Below the pieces are notes generated by a model. It ran no database searches. It saw only the letters and a program-made list of their open reading frames with translations, and was not told where the DNA came from. Positions 16,142 through 24,301 of a DNA stretch of 64,000 bases are shown here, piece by piece. The position numbers and the translations under genes are program-made. The stretch comes from Nocardioides silvaticus (GTDB lineage Bacteria; Actinomycetota; Actinomycetes; Propionibacteriales; Nocardioidaceae): NCBI RefSeq assembly GCF_003160695.1, contig NZ_QGDD01000001.1, positions 930,001-994,000 on the forward strand. The letters are read 5' to 3'. Position 1 is the first letter of the stretch. Each line of letters starts with the position of its first letter.

Positions 16142-17536
16142 TCAGCTCACTGTCCACTTGGGGCCGTCGGGGGTGTCCTCCACCTCGATGCCGGCCTGCT
16201 TGATCTGGTCGCGGATCGCGTCCGCACGAGCCCAGTCCTTGGCCGCGCGGGCCTCGGCGCGCTGCTCGAGCAGGCCGGAGACGAGCGCGTCGATCGCGGC
16301 CGTCAGCTTCGCGTCGTCGCCGCCGCCGCCCCACGCGGGATCGGCCGGGTCGAGGCCGAGGACGTCGAGCATCGCCAGCACCTGCGCGGCGTGCGGCTTC
16401 GGGTCGTCGGCACGGTTGCCCTCGCGCACGGCCTCGAAGAGCACCGCCACGGCGGCCGGCGTGCCGAGGTCGTCGTTCATCGCGGTCACGAACGCCTCGG
16501 GCAGCTCGCCCGCAACACCGGTGGTCGAGCCTGTCGAGACCCCGGCGCGCTCCAGGAACGCCTCGACCCGCTGGAACGCCTTCGCGGCCTCGTCGAGCGC
16601 CTCGAAGGAGAACTCGACGTGGCTGCGGTAGTGCGCGGCCACCAGGTAGTAGCGCAGCTCGATCCCGCGGTACTTCTCCAGCACGTTCGGGATGGTCAGC
16701 GAGTTGCCGAGCGACTTGCTCATCTTCTCGCCGGAGGTGGTGATCCACGCGTTGTGCATCCAGTACGACGCGAACGGCCGGCCGGCCGCGCGGGACTGGG
16801 CCTGCTCGTTCTCGTGGTGGGGGAACCGGAGGTCGACGCCGCCGCCGTGGATGTCGAAGGCGTGGCCGAGGTACTTGCCGGCCATCGCGGAGCACTCGAT
16901 GTGCCACCCGGGACGCCCGGGACCCCATGGGCTCGGCCACGCGGCGGTCTTGGGCTCGGTCTCCTTCTTCCAGCCCTTCCACAGCGCGAAGTCGCGAGGG
17001 TCGCGCTTGCCCCGCGGATCGGCATCGGTCGCGGGCTCCATGTCCTCGACGCCCTGGTGGGTCAGCTCGCCGTACGACGGCCAGGAGCGGACGTCGAAGT
17101 AGACGTCGCCGGAGCCGTCCTCGGCGGGGTAGGCGTGGCCCTTGCCGATCAGCTCGGTGATGAGCTCGATCATCTCGGGGACGTGCCCGGTCGCGGCCGG
17201 CTCGTAGGTCGGCGGAGCGACGTTGAGCGCGGCGTAGGCCTTGTCGAGCTCGCGGTGCATCGCGTAGGCGAGGTTGTACCAGGGACGGCCCTGCTCGGCG
17301 GACTTCACGAGGATCTTGTCGTCGATGTCGGTGATGTTGCGGATGAAGGTGACCTCGTAGCCGAGGTGCCGCAGCCAGCGCTGGAGGACGTCGAAGTTGA
17401 CCCCCGAGCGCACGTGACCGACGTGGGGCTCGCTCTGCACCGTCAGGCCACACACGTACAGACCCGCCTTGCCCTCCTCGAGGGGCACGAAGTCACGGAC
17501 TTCGCGGGTCACGGTGTCGTAGAGCCTGAACGTCAC
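16142..17536 (-). CDS. cysS: Cysteinyl-tRNA synthetase
   Basis: Class I aminoacyl-tRNA synthetase charging tRNA-Cys. 464 residues. The HIGH-type motif is HVGH in [17 protein letters not shown] (about 29-45) and the KMSKS loop is EKMSKSLGN. The zinc ligands include Cys29 and a later C/H/E set (HIECSAMAG). Start: GTG at 17536 with TAGACT 6 nt upstream and no Shine-Dalgarno, so probably leaderless. Residues about 332-339 (VSTGSTTG) are encoded by a REP sequence at 16520-16543 lying between the catalytic core and the C-terminal domain. It is the MshC paralogue family, but the length and KMSKS form fit CysS. Confidence 0.95.
   Translation of the reverse strand: MTFRLYDTVTREVRDFVPLEEGKAGLYVCGLTVQSEPHVGHVRSGVNFDVLQRWLRHLGYEVTFIRNITDIDDKILVKSAEQGRPWYNLAYAMHRELDKAYAALNVAPPTYEPAATGHVPEMIELITELIGKGHAYPAEDGSGDVYFDVRSWPSYGELTHQGVEDMEPATDADPRGKRDPRDFALWKGWKKETEPKTAAWPSPWGPGRPGWHIECSAMAGKYLGHAFDIHGGGVDLRFPHHENEQAQSRAAGRPFASYWMHNAWITTSGEKMSKSLGNSLTIPNVLEKYRGIELRYYLVAAHYRSHVEFSFEALDEAAKAFQRVEAFLERAGVSTGSTTGVAGELPEAFVTAMNDDLGTPAAVAVLFEAVREGNRADDPKPHAAQVLAMLDVLGLDPADPAWGGGGDDAKLTAAIDALVSGLLEQRAEARAAKDWARADAIRDQIKQAGIEVEDTPDGPKWTVS
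16520..16543. repeat. REP half-element inside cysS
   Basis: GGTGGTCGAGCCTGTCGAG followed by ACCCC. The same 24 bases, with one difference, recur at 61001-61024. It is in frame in cysS and encodes a short Gly/Ser/Thr linker. Confidence 0.75.
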
Positions 17537-17617
17537 CGGGCCAGTCTAGGGAGCGCGGACCCGCGCACCCGAATCCGTCGTGTGACAGAAGTGACTGATG
17601 TGACTTAGCCTGGATCG

Positions 17618-18883
17618 ATGCGCCGCTCCGCCGTCGTCGGCACCGCCCTCGTCCTTGCCCTGGCTGGCACCGCCGTGTGCGCGCCCGCCGACACGGCCGG
17701 CGCGTCGGCGACCACCGCCGCGCGCGGCTCGACCGGCGGTGAGCGCCAGGTGACCCTGACCCGCTGGGACAGCACGAAGCAGTGGCGTCGCGGCACGATG
17801 GCCGGTACGACGGTCAGCGCGGGGCGGTTGGCGTTTGACCAGCCGGTCGCGAGCGCGACCGCCGGAAGCCGGACCTACGACGTCGCCCGGTGGACCTCCC
17901 AGTGGGTCGAGCCCGGCTACGCGTTCACCGAGCTGATCGCGTCGTGGTCGGCGAGGACCCCGAAGGACAGCTGGATCGAGGTCCAGGTGCGCGGGCGCGG
18001 CAACGGCGAGCGCACGTCGTGGGACGTGCTCGGGCGCTGGGCGTCTGGTGACCAGCACCTGCAGCGGTCGTCGGTCTCCGGCCAGTCCGACGACGGCACC
18101 AGCGTCGCGGTCGACACCTGGCGGACGGGTGGCCTGGCCGGGTTCCAGCTGCGGGTGCGGCTGGCGCGGCGCGCCGGAGCGTCGTACGGCCCGAGCCTGG
18201 ACCTCGCCACCGCGATGACCTCACGACTGCCGTCGTCGGCCGGTGCCACGTCGAAGCCCGGACCGGCACGCGGTGTGGTGCTCGACGTGCCGCGGTACTC
18301 GCAGATGGTGCACCGGGGTCACTACCCGCGCTGGGGCGGCGGCGGCGAGGCCTGGTGCTCGCCGACGTCGACGTCGATGGTGCTCGGCTACTACGACCGG
18401 CTGCCGGCGAAGAAGCGCTACCGCTGGGTGCCGAAGGACCACACCGACCCGTGGGTGGACCACGCGGCGCGGATGACCTTCGACCACGCCTACGACGGCA
18501 CCGGCAACTGGCCGTTCAACACCGCGTACGCCGCGCCGCTCGCCGGCAAGGCCTTCGTCACCCGGCTGCGCTCTCTGCGCGAGGCCGAGCAGCTGCTCGC
18601 CGCCGGCATCCCGGTGGTGATCTCGATCGCCTTCGGGTCCGGCGAGCTCGACGGCGCTCCGATCGGCTCCTCCAACGGCCACCTGCTCGTCGTGGTCGGC
18701 GTCCGGGCCAACGGCAACGTCGTCGTCAACGACCCCGCCGCGTCCGAGCGGCGCCGGGTGCGCCGTACCTACGACCGCGGCCAGCTCGAGCGCCTCTGGC
18801 TCGACGCCTCCGGCGGCCTGGCCTACGTCATCACCGACCCCGCCCACCCCCTGCCCGACCCCGGCCGGGCGAGCAACTGGTAA
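17618..18883 (+). CDS. Secreted peptidase C39-like family protein
   Basis: 421 residues. A signal peptide (about 1-29: basic start, hydrophobic core, Ala-rich end) is followed by an N-terminal beta domain (about 45-215) and a C-terminal papain-fold domain of the C39-like family. Candidate catalytic residues are Cys247 in EAWCSPTSTS, His355 in NGHLLVVVGV, and an Asp in VNDPA. The family acts outside the cell; substrates are not established. ATG at 17618 has TAGCCT 6 nt upstream, so the transcript is probably leaderless. Divergent from cysS; downstream lies the repeat array. Confidence 0.83.
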   Translation: MRRSAVVGTALVLALAGTAVCAPADTAGASATTAARGSTGGERQVTLTRWDSTKQWRRGTMAGTTVSAGRLAFDQPVASATAGSRTYDVARWTSQWVEPGYAFTELIASWSARTPKDSWIEVQVRGRGNGERTSWDVLGRWASGDQHLQRSSVSGQSDDGTSVAVDTWRTGGLAGFQLRVRLARRAGASYGPSLDLATAMTSRLPSSAGATSKPGPARGVVLDVPRYSQMVHRGHYPRWGGGGEAWCSPTSTSMVLGYYDRLPAKKRYRWVPKDHTDPWVDHAARMTFDHAYDGTGNWPFNTAYAAPLAGKAFVTRLRSLREAEQLLAAGIPVVISIAFGSGELDGAPIGSSNGHLLVVVGVRANGNVVVNDPAASERRRVRRTYDRGQLERLWLDASGGLAYVITDPAHPLPDPGRASNW

Positions 18884-18926
18884 CGGCCACCGGGTCGTTC
18901 GAGGTCCGGATCACCCACCCGCCGAC

Positions 18927-19365
18927 CCGTCGCAAACTCGCACGCCAGACCCGTCGACCCGTCGCAAACTCGCACGCCAGACCGGCCGAGCCGTCGCAAA
19001 CTCGCACCCCAGATCCGTCGACCCGTCGCAAACTCGCACGGAGTGCTAGCAAGCGCCCGGGGTTGTCAGCCTCTTCCGCGGGTTGTCAGCCTCTGCAATG
19101 CCTGACAACCCGCGGAATACCCGGCCGGCCGGGTATTCCCCGCCGCGGGGAGACCGGTCGACGTGCCAGCCGAGCGCAGGGCACTACGCGACCACCCCGC
19201 ACCTCGACCAGCGGCGGCGAACGCGAGTTTGCGACGGTTCGGCGCTCTCCGCGCGCGAGTTTGCGACGGGTCGACCTGTTCGCGGCGTGAGTTTGCGACG
19301 GCTCGACCCGTTTCACGCGTGAGTTTGCGACGGGTCGACCCCTCCACCGCGTGAGTTTGCGACGG
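18927..19365. repeat. Inverted array of a 13-mer with exact 32-bp period
   Basis: The 488-bp gap between the C39 gene and the SDR gene has no credible gene. Four copies of CCGTCGCAAACTC end at 18939, 18971, 19003 and 19035. Five copies of the reverse complement GAGTTTGCGACGG begin at 19225, 19257, 19289, 19321 and 19353. Every interval within each half is exactly 32 bp. The intervening bases are partly conserved (often GTCGAC after the 13-mer and GCGT before it). The two halves face each other around the two-hairpin element at 19060-19142. It is not a CRISPR array: the repeats are short, the spacers are related, and no cas genes are near. Confidence 0.85.
19060..19142 (+). repeat. Two-hairpin composite element, copy A
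   Basis: GGTTGTCAGCC occurs twice. The second copy pairs with CTGACAACC (19102-19110), and next to it lies a perfect 26-bp palindrome at 19114-19139 with core CCCGGCCGGCCGGG. The same arrangement recurs at 37791-37872 and 38925-39008. It sits in the centre of the 32-bp array. Confidence 0.8.
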
Positions 19366-19371
19366 CTCGGC

Positions 19372-20127
19372 TCAGGCCGAGTAACCCCCGTCGACGTCCA
19401 GCTTCTGCCCCGAGATGAAGCCGGCGCGGGGCGAGGCGAGGAAGCAGACGGCCTCGGCGATGTCGCGGGCGTTACCGAAGCGGCGGAGCGGGATGTTGCG
19501 CCTGGTGATCTCGAGGGCGGCGTCGTCGAGCTCACCGGAGCTGATCAGTCGCTCCGCCATGCCGTCGGTGAGCATGCCGGGGCCGACGGCGTTGACCCGG
19601 ACACCGAACCGGCCCTCCTCGACCGCGAGCCCCCGCACCATCGCCTCGACCGCGGCCTTCGGCGCGGACGACAGGCCGTCGCGGACCGGGAACCGCGAGG
19701 TCGCCGCGGTCGTGACCGCGACCAGTGAGCCCGCCGAGGACCGGAGGGCGGGCAGGGCGGCGTGGGCGACGGCGAAGAAGCCGGCGGCGTCGGCGGCGAG
19801 CTGCTCGGCCATCGTGTCCGGCTCCACCCGCGAGAGGTGGGTCATCGGGATGTGCGGACCCGCGGCGTAGACCACGGTGTGCAGGCCCTCGAGGTCGGCG
19901 ACGGCGCGGTCGACCACGCGGCCGACCTCATGACGGTCCACCAGGTCGACGGCGTACGACGCCTCACCCACCTGCGAGGGCCGAGTCCGGTGCGTCACCA
20001 CGACCCGCGCGCCCCGGTCGACCAGCAGCTCCGCGACGGCACGACCGATGCCGCCCGAGCCGCCGACGACCAGCGCGCCACCGGCCAGCCCGGCGAAGTC
20101 GGCCGGGCCGGGCTGCGGGGTGCTCAT
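19372..20127 (-). CDS. SDR-family protein with altered catalytic residues
   Basis: 251 residues with a Rossmann fold: VVGGSGGIGRA cofactor loop (about 21-30), AAGPH in place of NNAG, and the C-terminal SGQKLDVDGGYS typical of FabG-like SDRs. The catalytic Y-x-x-x-K is SSAPK: Ser153 (codon TCG) replaces Tyr, while Lys157 remains. The catalytic Ser position 13 residues earlier is Thr140. Oxidoreductase activity is therefore doubtful. The start ATG overlaps the stop of the molybdopterin oxidoreductase gene (ATGA), so the two are translationally coupled. Confidence 0.85.
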   Translation of the reverse strand: MSTPQPGPADFAGLAGGALVVGGSGGIGRAVAELLVDRGARVVVTHRTRPSQVGEASYAVDLVDRHEVGRVVDRAVADLEGLHTVVYAAGPHIPMTHLSRVEPDTMAEQLAADAAGFFAVAHAALPALRSSAGSLVAVTTAATSRFPVRDGLSSAPKAAVEAMVRGLAVEEGRFGVRVNAVGPGMLTDGMAERLISSGELDDAALEITRRNIPLRRFGNARDIAEAVCFLASPRAGFISGQKLDVDGGYSA

Positions 20128-21662
20128 GCGGACGCCGAGAACTCGACGGAGTGCCACCCGGTGGCACCGTTGGGCAGGACGTCGGTCTCCACTCCGGTCT
20201 GCACGTCGCCATCCTTGCCGATCGCGCGCACCCGCAGCTCGTGGTCTCCCTCCTCGACCTCCAGCTCGGCCCGCCACTGCACCCAGGTGTCGTCGCTCGG
20301 GACCCGGCCGAGGGTGGCCGGCGTCCAGGCGCCGCCGTCGAGGGACACCTCGACGGACTCGATGCCGGTGTGCTGCTTCCAGGCGGACCCGCCGCAGACG
20401 ATGGTGCCGGCGGAGACGCTCTCTCCGCTGCCGGGCACGTCGATCCGCGAGGCGATCTTGACCGGGCCCTCCTCGGCCCAGCCGCGCGTGGTCCAGTAGG
20501 CCTCGATCTCGTCGAAGCTGGTGACCTCCATGTCGACCACCCACTTGCAGGCGGAGACGTAGCCGTAGAGGCCCGGCACCAGCGTCCGCACCGGGAAGCC
20601 GTGCTCGACGGTGAGCGGCTCGCCGTTCATGTAGACGGCGAGCATCGCGTTGCGGTCGTCCATCATCGGGCCGAGCGGCGTGCCGCAGGTCCAGCCGTCC
20701 TCCGACGTCTGCAGGACGGCGTCGGCGTCGTCGTCGGGACCGGCCTCGGCGAGCAGCCCGGCGAGCCGAACCCCGCTCCACCAGGCGTTGCCGACGAGGT
20801 CGCCGCCCACCTGGTTCGACACGCAGTTGAGCGTGATCCAGTCCTCGGTGATGCCGCGGGCGACGAGGTCGTCGTACGACAGCGTCATCTCGTTCTGGAC
20901 CTTGCCGTGGATGCGCAGCACCCAGTCCTTGACGCGGATCGCGGGCGGCACGAACGTGGTGTCGATCAGGTAGAAGTCGTCGGTCGGCGTCTGCCAGGGC
21001 TGGACCCCCGGCACGTCGACCTTCGCGCCGCGCGGCGCGGTGGGCTTGGTGACCTCGTCGACGCGCAGCAGCCGGCGGTCCCGCTCAACCTCCTCGCGCG
21101 GGTTGCCGGCGAACCGGCCGAGGACGGCGGCAGCGGCGGCCAGCCCGCCGACGGCGCCGGCCGTGGCGAAGAACCGGCGCCGGCTGTGCGTCGGGTCGGT
21201 GGCGTCGTCGTCGGCCGCGACCACCAGCTCCCACTGGCGGACGGCGCCGGTGATCACCGTCAGCGCGACCAACCAGGCGACGAAGCCCGCGACGAGCGGC
21301 ACCAGCTGCAGGTCGACGAACGAGGGGCGGGTCACCACGGCCGCGGTGGCGATCGCGCCGAGCGCGACCAGCCCGCCGACCGCGAACCACCAGCGGCTGC
21401 GCGCCAGCTGCCCGATCGCGGCGAACGCGACGGTGAGGAAGACGAAGATCCCGATCCAGACGACCAGCTTGTCGGCCATGCCGAGGTTGGTCTTCGCCCA
21501 CTCGACCAGGCCGTCGGGCGAGATGTCCCGGATCGACTCGGCGACAGCGACCGGCGGCGACTCCCGGACACGGAGCAGACCGGAGACCAGGTAGCTGATG
21601 CCGAGACCGAGCGCACCGACGACCACGCCGGACAACCACCACCAGCCACGGGACGTCCTCAC
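20124..21662 (-). CDS. Membrane molybdopterin-dependent oxidoreductase (sulfite oxidase family)
   Basis: 512 residues. The N-terminal third has about four membrane helices (10-30, 64-84, 91-111, 118-140), followed by SRRRFFATAGAVGG (160-173), a twin-arginine-like motif placed internally. The sulfite-oxidase fold follows, with the Mo-ligand Cys280 in ITLNCVSN, the GNAWWSGVRL segment and a C-terminal Ig-like dimerisation domain (about 400-505). The catalytic domain should lie outside the membrane. Substrate unknown: YedY-type sulfoxide reduction or sulfite oxidation are both possible. GTG start at 21662. Upstream partner of the degenerate SDR. Confidence 0.88.
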   Translation of the reverse strand: MRTSRGWWWLSGVVVGALGLGISYLVSGLLRVRESPPVAVAESIRDISPDGLVEWAKTNLGMADKLVVWIGIFVFLTVAFAAIGQLARSRWWFAVGGLVALGAIATAAVVTRPSFVDLQLVPLVAGFVAWLVALTVITGAVRQWELVVAADDDATDPTHSRRRFFATAGAVGGLAAAAAVLGRFAGNPREEVERDRRLLRVDEVTKPTAPRGAKVDVPGVQPWQTPTDDFYLIDTTFVPPAIRVKDWVLRIHGKVQNEMTLSYDDLVARGITEDWITLNCVSNQVGGDLVGNAWWSGVRLAGLLAEAGPDDDADAVLQTSEDGWTCGTPLGPMMDDRNAMLAVYMNGEPLTVEHGFPVRTLVPGLYGYVSACKWVVDMEVTSFDEIEAYWTTRGWAEEGPVKIASRIDVPGSGESVSAGTIVCGGSAWKQHTGIESVEVSLDGGAWTPATLGRVPSDDTWVQWRAELEVEEGDHELRVRAIGKDGDVQTGVETDVLPNGATGWHSVEFSASA

Positions 21663-21693
21663 AGGGTGATTGTGTCTCAGGCATGATCACCCC

Positions 21694-22218
21694 GTGACTC
21701 ATCCGTCCTTTCCGGGCGCGGTCCGCACCGGCATCGGCACCGACGTGCACCGCCTCGTGCCCCGCTCCGACGACGACCCGCCGATGCAGCTGGCGGGTCT
21801 GAGCTGGCCGGAGGAGCAGCAGCGGCTCGAGGGCCACTCCGACGCCGACGTGGCCGCGCACGCGGCCTGCGACGCCCTGCTGGCGGCGGCCGGGCTGGGC
21901 GACCTCGGCAGCAATTTCGGTACGGCGGACCCGGCCTGGGCCGGGGCCGCAGGGGTGGCCCTCCTCGGCGAGACCGTGCGCCGGGTGCGCGCCGCCGGCT
22001 TCGCGGTCGGCAACGTCTCGGTCCAGGTGGTCGGCAACCGGCCGCGGCTCGGCGCGCGGCGCACCGACGCCGAAGCGGCGCTGTCCGCGGCGGTGGGTGC
22101 GCCGGTCTCGGTGTCGGCGACGACGACCGACGGGCTCGGGCTGACCGGCCGGGGCGAGGGCGTGGCGGCGATCGCGACCGCGCTCGTCGTACGCCAGGAG
22201 CCGGAGGAGGCACCGTGA
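21694..22218 (+). CDS. ispF: 2-C-methyl-D-erythritol 2,4-cyclodiphosphate synthase
   Basis: MEP-pathway enzyme cyclising CDP-ME 2-phosphate. Metal ligands are visible in GIGTDVHRL (D-x-H) and in [10 protein letters not shown]. The C-terminal [11 protein letters not shown] is the family signature. The usual LGDIGxHFPDTD segment reads [12 protein letters not shown], a noticeable drift. With the GTG at 21694 the product is 174 residues; a TTG at 21670 would add 8. CATGAT lies 6 nt before the GTG, favouring a leaderless GTG start. It overlaps the next gene by 4 bp (GTGA). ispD lies 1.4 kb downstream rather than adjacent. Confidence 0.93.
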   Translation: MTHPSFPGAVRTGIGTDVHRLVPRSDDDPPMQLAGLSWPEEQQRLEGHSDADVAAHAACDALLAAAGLGDLGSNFGTADPAWAGAAGVALLGETVRRVRAAGFAVGNVSVQVVGNRPRLGARRTDAEAALSAAVGAPVSVSATTTDGLGLTGRGEGVAAIATALVVRQEPEEAP

Positions 22219-23126
22219 CCAGCGTCGAGGTGACCGGCCACGACGGCGTCCGGATCCACGCCACCGTGCACGGACCGGAGGACGCGCCGGTCAGCGTGCT
22301 GCTGTCGCACTGCTGGACCGCCGACGAGTCGGACTGGCACTACCAGGTCGAGGACCTGCTCTCCCGCTACGGGCACGGCATCCGCGTCGTCACCTGGGAC
22401 CACCGCGGCCACGGCAGCAGCGACCGCGTCCCCGAGGCCGCGTGCACGATCCCGCACCTCGCCCGCGACCTCGGCCTCCTCGCCGACCAGCTCGCTCCGA
22501 CCGGTGTCGTGGTGATCGCCGGGCACTCGGTCGGCGGCATGACGATCACCGCGATCCCCGAGGAGTGCCCGCGCCTCGTCGACCGGATCGCCGGCGTGCT
22601 GCTCGTCTCGACCTCGGGCGCGGACCTGCACACGGTGACCCTCGGCCTGCCCGAGCTGGGTCCGGCTCTGCGCGACCGGCTGCCGTTCGTTCTTGCGACC
22701 CGCGCCCGGATGCTCAGCCGGTCCCGTCGCCAGCGGTTCCCGGTGATCGAGCGGCAGGTGGCCCGGCGGTTCCTGCTCGGTCGCGACCCGCGGCCGCGCG
22801 ACGTGGGGCACGTCGTCGACCAGCTCGTCCAGTGCGCGCCCGAGACCTATGCCGGGTTCTTCCGGGACATGATGATCCACGACCGGATCGGCAACCTGCG
22901 GTCGTTCGACAGCATCCCGACCACGGTCCTCGTCGGCTCCCACGACCTGCTGACCCCGCCTCCGCACGCCCGCGCGCTCGCCAACGGCATCCGCGGCGCC
23001 CGGCTCGTCATCGCCCCCGACGCCGGCCACTACCTGCCGTTCGAGCGGCGCGACCTGGTCAGCGAGGAGCTGTTCGACCTCGTCGACCGCGCTTTGCGCG
23101 AAGGCGCGGCCGACGAGGCGAGCTAG
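22215..23126 (+). CDS. Alpha/beta hydrolase
   Basis: 303 residues with an intact triad: nucleophile Ser in AGHSVGG (about 97-103), Asp in GSHDLLTPP (about 240) and His in DAGHYLPFE (about 274). HCWT near residue 33 supplies the oxyanion region and [10 protein letters not shown] is the following strand-loop. Lipase/esterase or C-C hydrolase activity is plausible; the substrate is unknown. The GTG start overlaps the ispF stop, so it is co-translated with ispF. Confidence 0.87.
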   Translation: MTSVEVTGHDGVRIHATVHGPEDAPVSVLLSHCWTADESDWHYQVEDLLSRYGHGIRVVTWDHRGHGSSDRVPEAACTIPHLARDLGLLADQLAPTGVVVIAGHSVGGMTITAIPEECPRLVDRIAGVLLVSTSGADLHTVTLGLPELGPALRDRLPFVLATRARMLSRSRRQRFPVIERQVARRFLLGRDPRPRDVGHVVDQLVQCAPETYAGFFRDMMIHDRIGNLRSFDSIPTTVLVGSHDLLTPPPHARALANGIRGARLVIAPDAGHYLPFERRDLVSEELFDLVDRALREGAADEAS

Positions 23127-23138
23127 CGGGCGACCGGG

Positions 23139-23507
23139 CTAGGCCGCTTCCACCTTCCGGTGGCCGATGAGGACGACACCCTCGACGACCTTGACGGCGT
23201 AGGCCGGCACGGACACGTGGCTGTCGTCGAGGCAGCGACCGGAGCGCAGGTCGAAGGCGTGCTTGTGGGCCGGGGAGGCGACGAACGGGACGTCCCCGCG
23301 CCGTCCCACGATCCCCTTGGCGATGCCGCCGACGGCGGCGCGGGCGAACGGGTCGTGATTGCCGAGGGCGTAGACGGTGTCGTCGCCGGTGCGGAAGATG
23401 GCGACGGCCTGGCCGTGCACGAGCGCGGTCGCGCCGCGGTCGACCTCGAGCTCGACGATCCGGCACACCGGCTGCCACTCGTCGGGGGGTGCGGACACCT
23501 CTGCCAT
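23139..23507 (-). CDS. nirD: NirD-like small subunit of assimilatory nitrite reductase (orphan)
   Basis: 122 residues with the Rieske-like fold of NirD: ALGNHDPFARAAVGGIAKGIVG, VASPAHKHAFDLRSGRCLDD and PAYAVKVVEGVV. As in NirD proteins the Rieske 2Fe-2S Cys/His pairs are absent, so it does not carry its own cluster. NirD partners the large subunit NirB in NADH-dependent nitrite reduction; no nirB is in this window. Start ATG at 23507 with TACGGT 6 nt upstream, probably leaderless. It ends 13 bp from the convergent hydrolase gene. Confidence 0.82.
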   Translation of the reverse strand: MAEVSAPPDEWQPVCRIVELEVDRGATALVHGQAVAIFRTGDDTVYALGNHDPFARAAVGGIAKGIVGRRGDVPFVASPAHKHAFDLRSGRCLDDSHVSVPAYAVKVVEGVVLIGHRKVEAA

Positions 23508-23611
23508 GGCCCGACCGTAGGAGTGCCCTGTTCACACCGGCGTTTCGCTGTGTAACGACGAGGAAAACTCACGCGCACGCCTCGCCGACCCGTGTTCTAG
23601 GCTCGGGCACC

Positions 23612-24301
23612 ATGTCCGCCGCCGTCGTGATCCTCGCTGCCGGTAGCGGTTCCCGCGTCGGTGCCGACGTCAACAAGGTGCTGCTCGACCTCGACGGCCG
23701 GCCGGTGGTCACCCATGCGGTGCTGACCGCGCTCGGTGTCGACGGCGTCGATCCCGTGGTCCTGGTGTGCCGTCCCGGCGAGGAGGACGCGGTCGCCGCC
23801 GCGGTGGTGCCCCACCTCGCCGACCGCGACCTGCTCCTGGTGCCGGGGGGCGCCACCCGCCACGCCTCGGAGCAGGCTGCCCTCGACGTCCTGGCGCCCA
23901 GGATCGAGTCCGGCGAGGTCGACGTCGTGGTGATCCACGACGGGGCCCGCGCCCTGGCCCCGGCCGGGCTGTTCGAGCGGGTCGTCGCCGTCGCACGGGA
24001 GGCCGGCGGCGCCGTACCGACGGTCGAGCTGCCTGGCCTGCTCCCCCTCGACCCCGCGAGCGCCGCCCCCGAGGGTCACCTGGTCGGCGTGCAGACCCCG
24101 CAGGCGTTCCAGGCACGGCCGCTGCTCGAGGCCTACCGCGCCGCGCGCCGCGACGGGTTCGACGGCACCGACACCGCCGCCTGCCTCGAGCGCTACCGTC
24201 CCGACGTCGCACTGGTCGCAGTGCCGACCGGGCCGGCGAACCTCAAGATCACCTACCCGGAGGACCTCGTCAGCGCGTCCCGCCTCAACGCGGGTCGGTG
24301 A
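23612..24301 (+). CDS. ispD: 2-C-methyl-D-erythritol 4-phosphate cytidylyltransferase
   Basis: MEP-pathway enzyme making CDP-ME from MEP and CTP. 229 residues. The N-terminal CTP loop is LAAGSGSRVGADVNKVLL (the usual PK is NK); VIHDGARAL carries the conserved Asp; VGVQTPQAF and GTDTAACLE are family segments; KITYPEDL is the C-terminal signature. ATG at 23612 with TAGGCT 8 nt upstream and no Shine-Dalgarno. Its last 17 bp overlap the convergent IspD-like gene. Confidence 0.94.
   Translation: MSAAVVILAAGSGSRVGADVNKVLLDLDGRPVVTHAVLTALGVDGVDPVVLVCRPGEEDAVAAAVVPHLADRDLLLVPGGATRHASEQAALDVLAPRIESGEVDVVVIHDGARALAPAGLFERVVAVAREAGGAVPTVELPGLLPLDPASAAPEGHLVGVQTPQAFQARPLLEAYRAARRDGFDGTDTAACLERYRPDVALVAVPTGPANLKITYPEDLVSASRLNAGR

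Noticed and set aside
18927..19365. CRISPR array
   Set aside because: The regular 32-bp spacing suggested one, but the conserved part is only about 13-16 bp, the spacers share sequence, the halves are in inverted orientation, and no cas genes are in the window.
18831..19535. Short reading frames on both strands encoding RRKLA/REFATG-type repeats
   Set aside because: They are translations of the 13-mer array in several frames, with no ribosome sites and no conserved domain.
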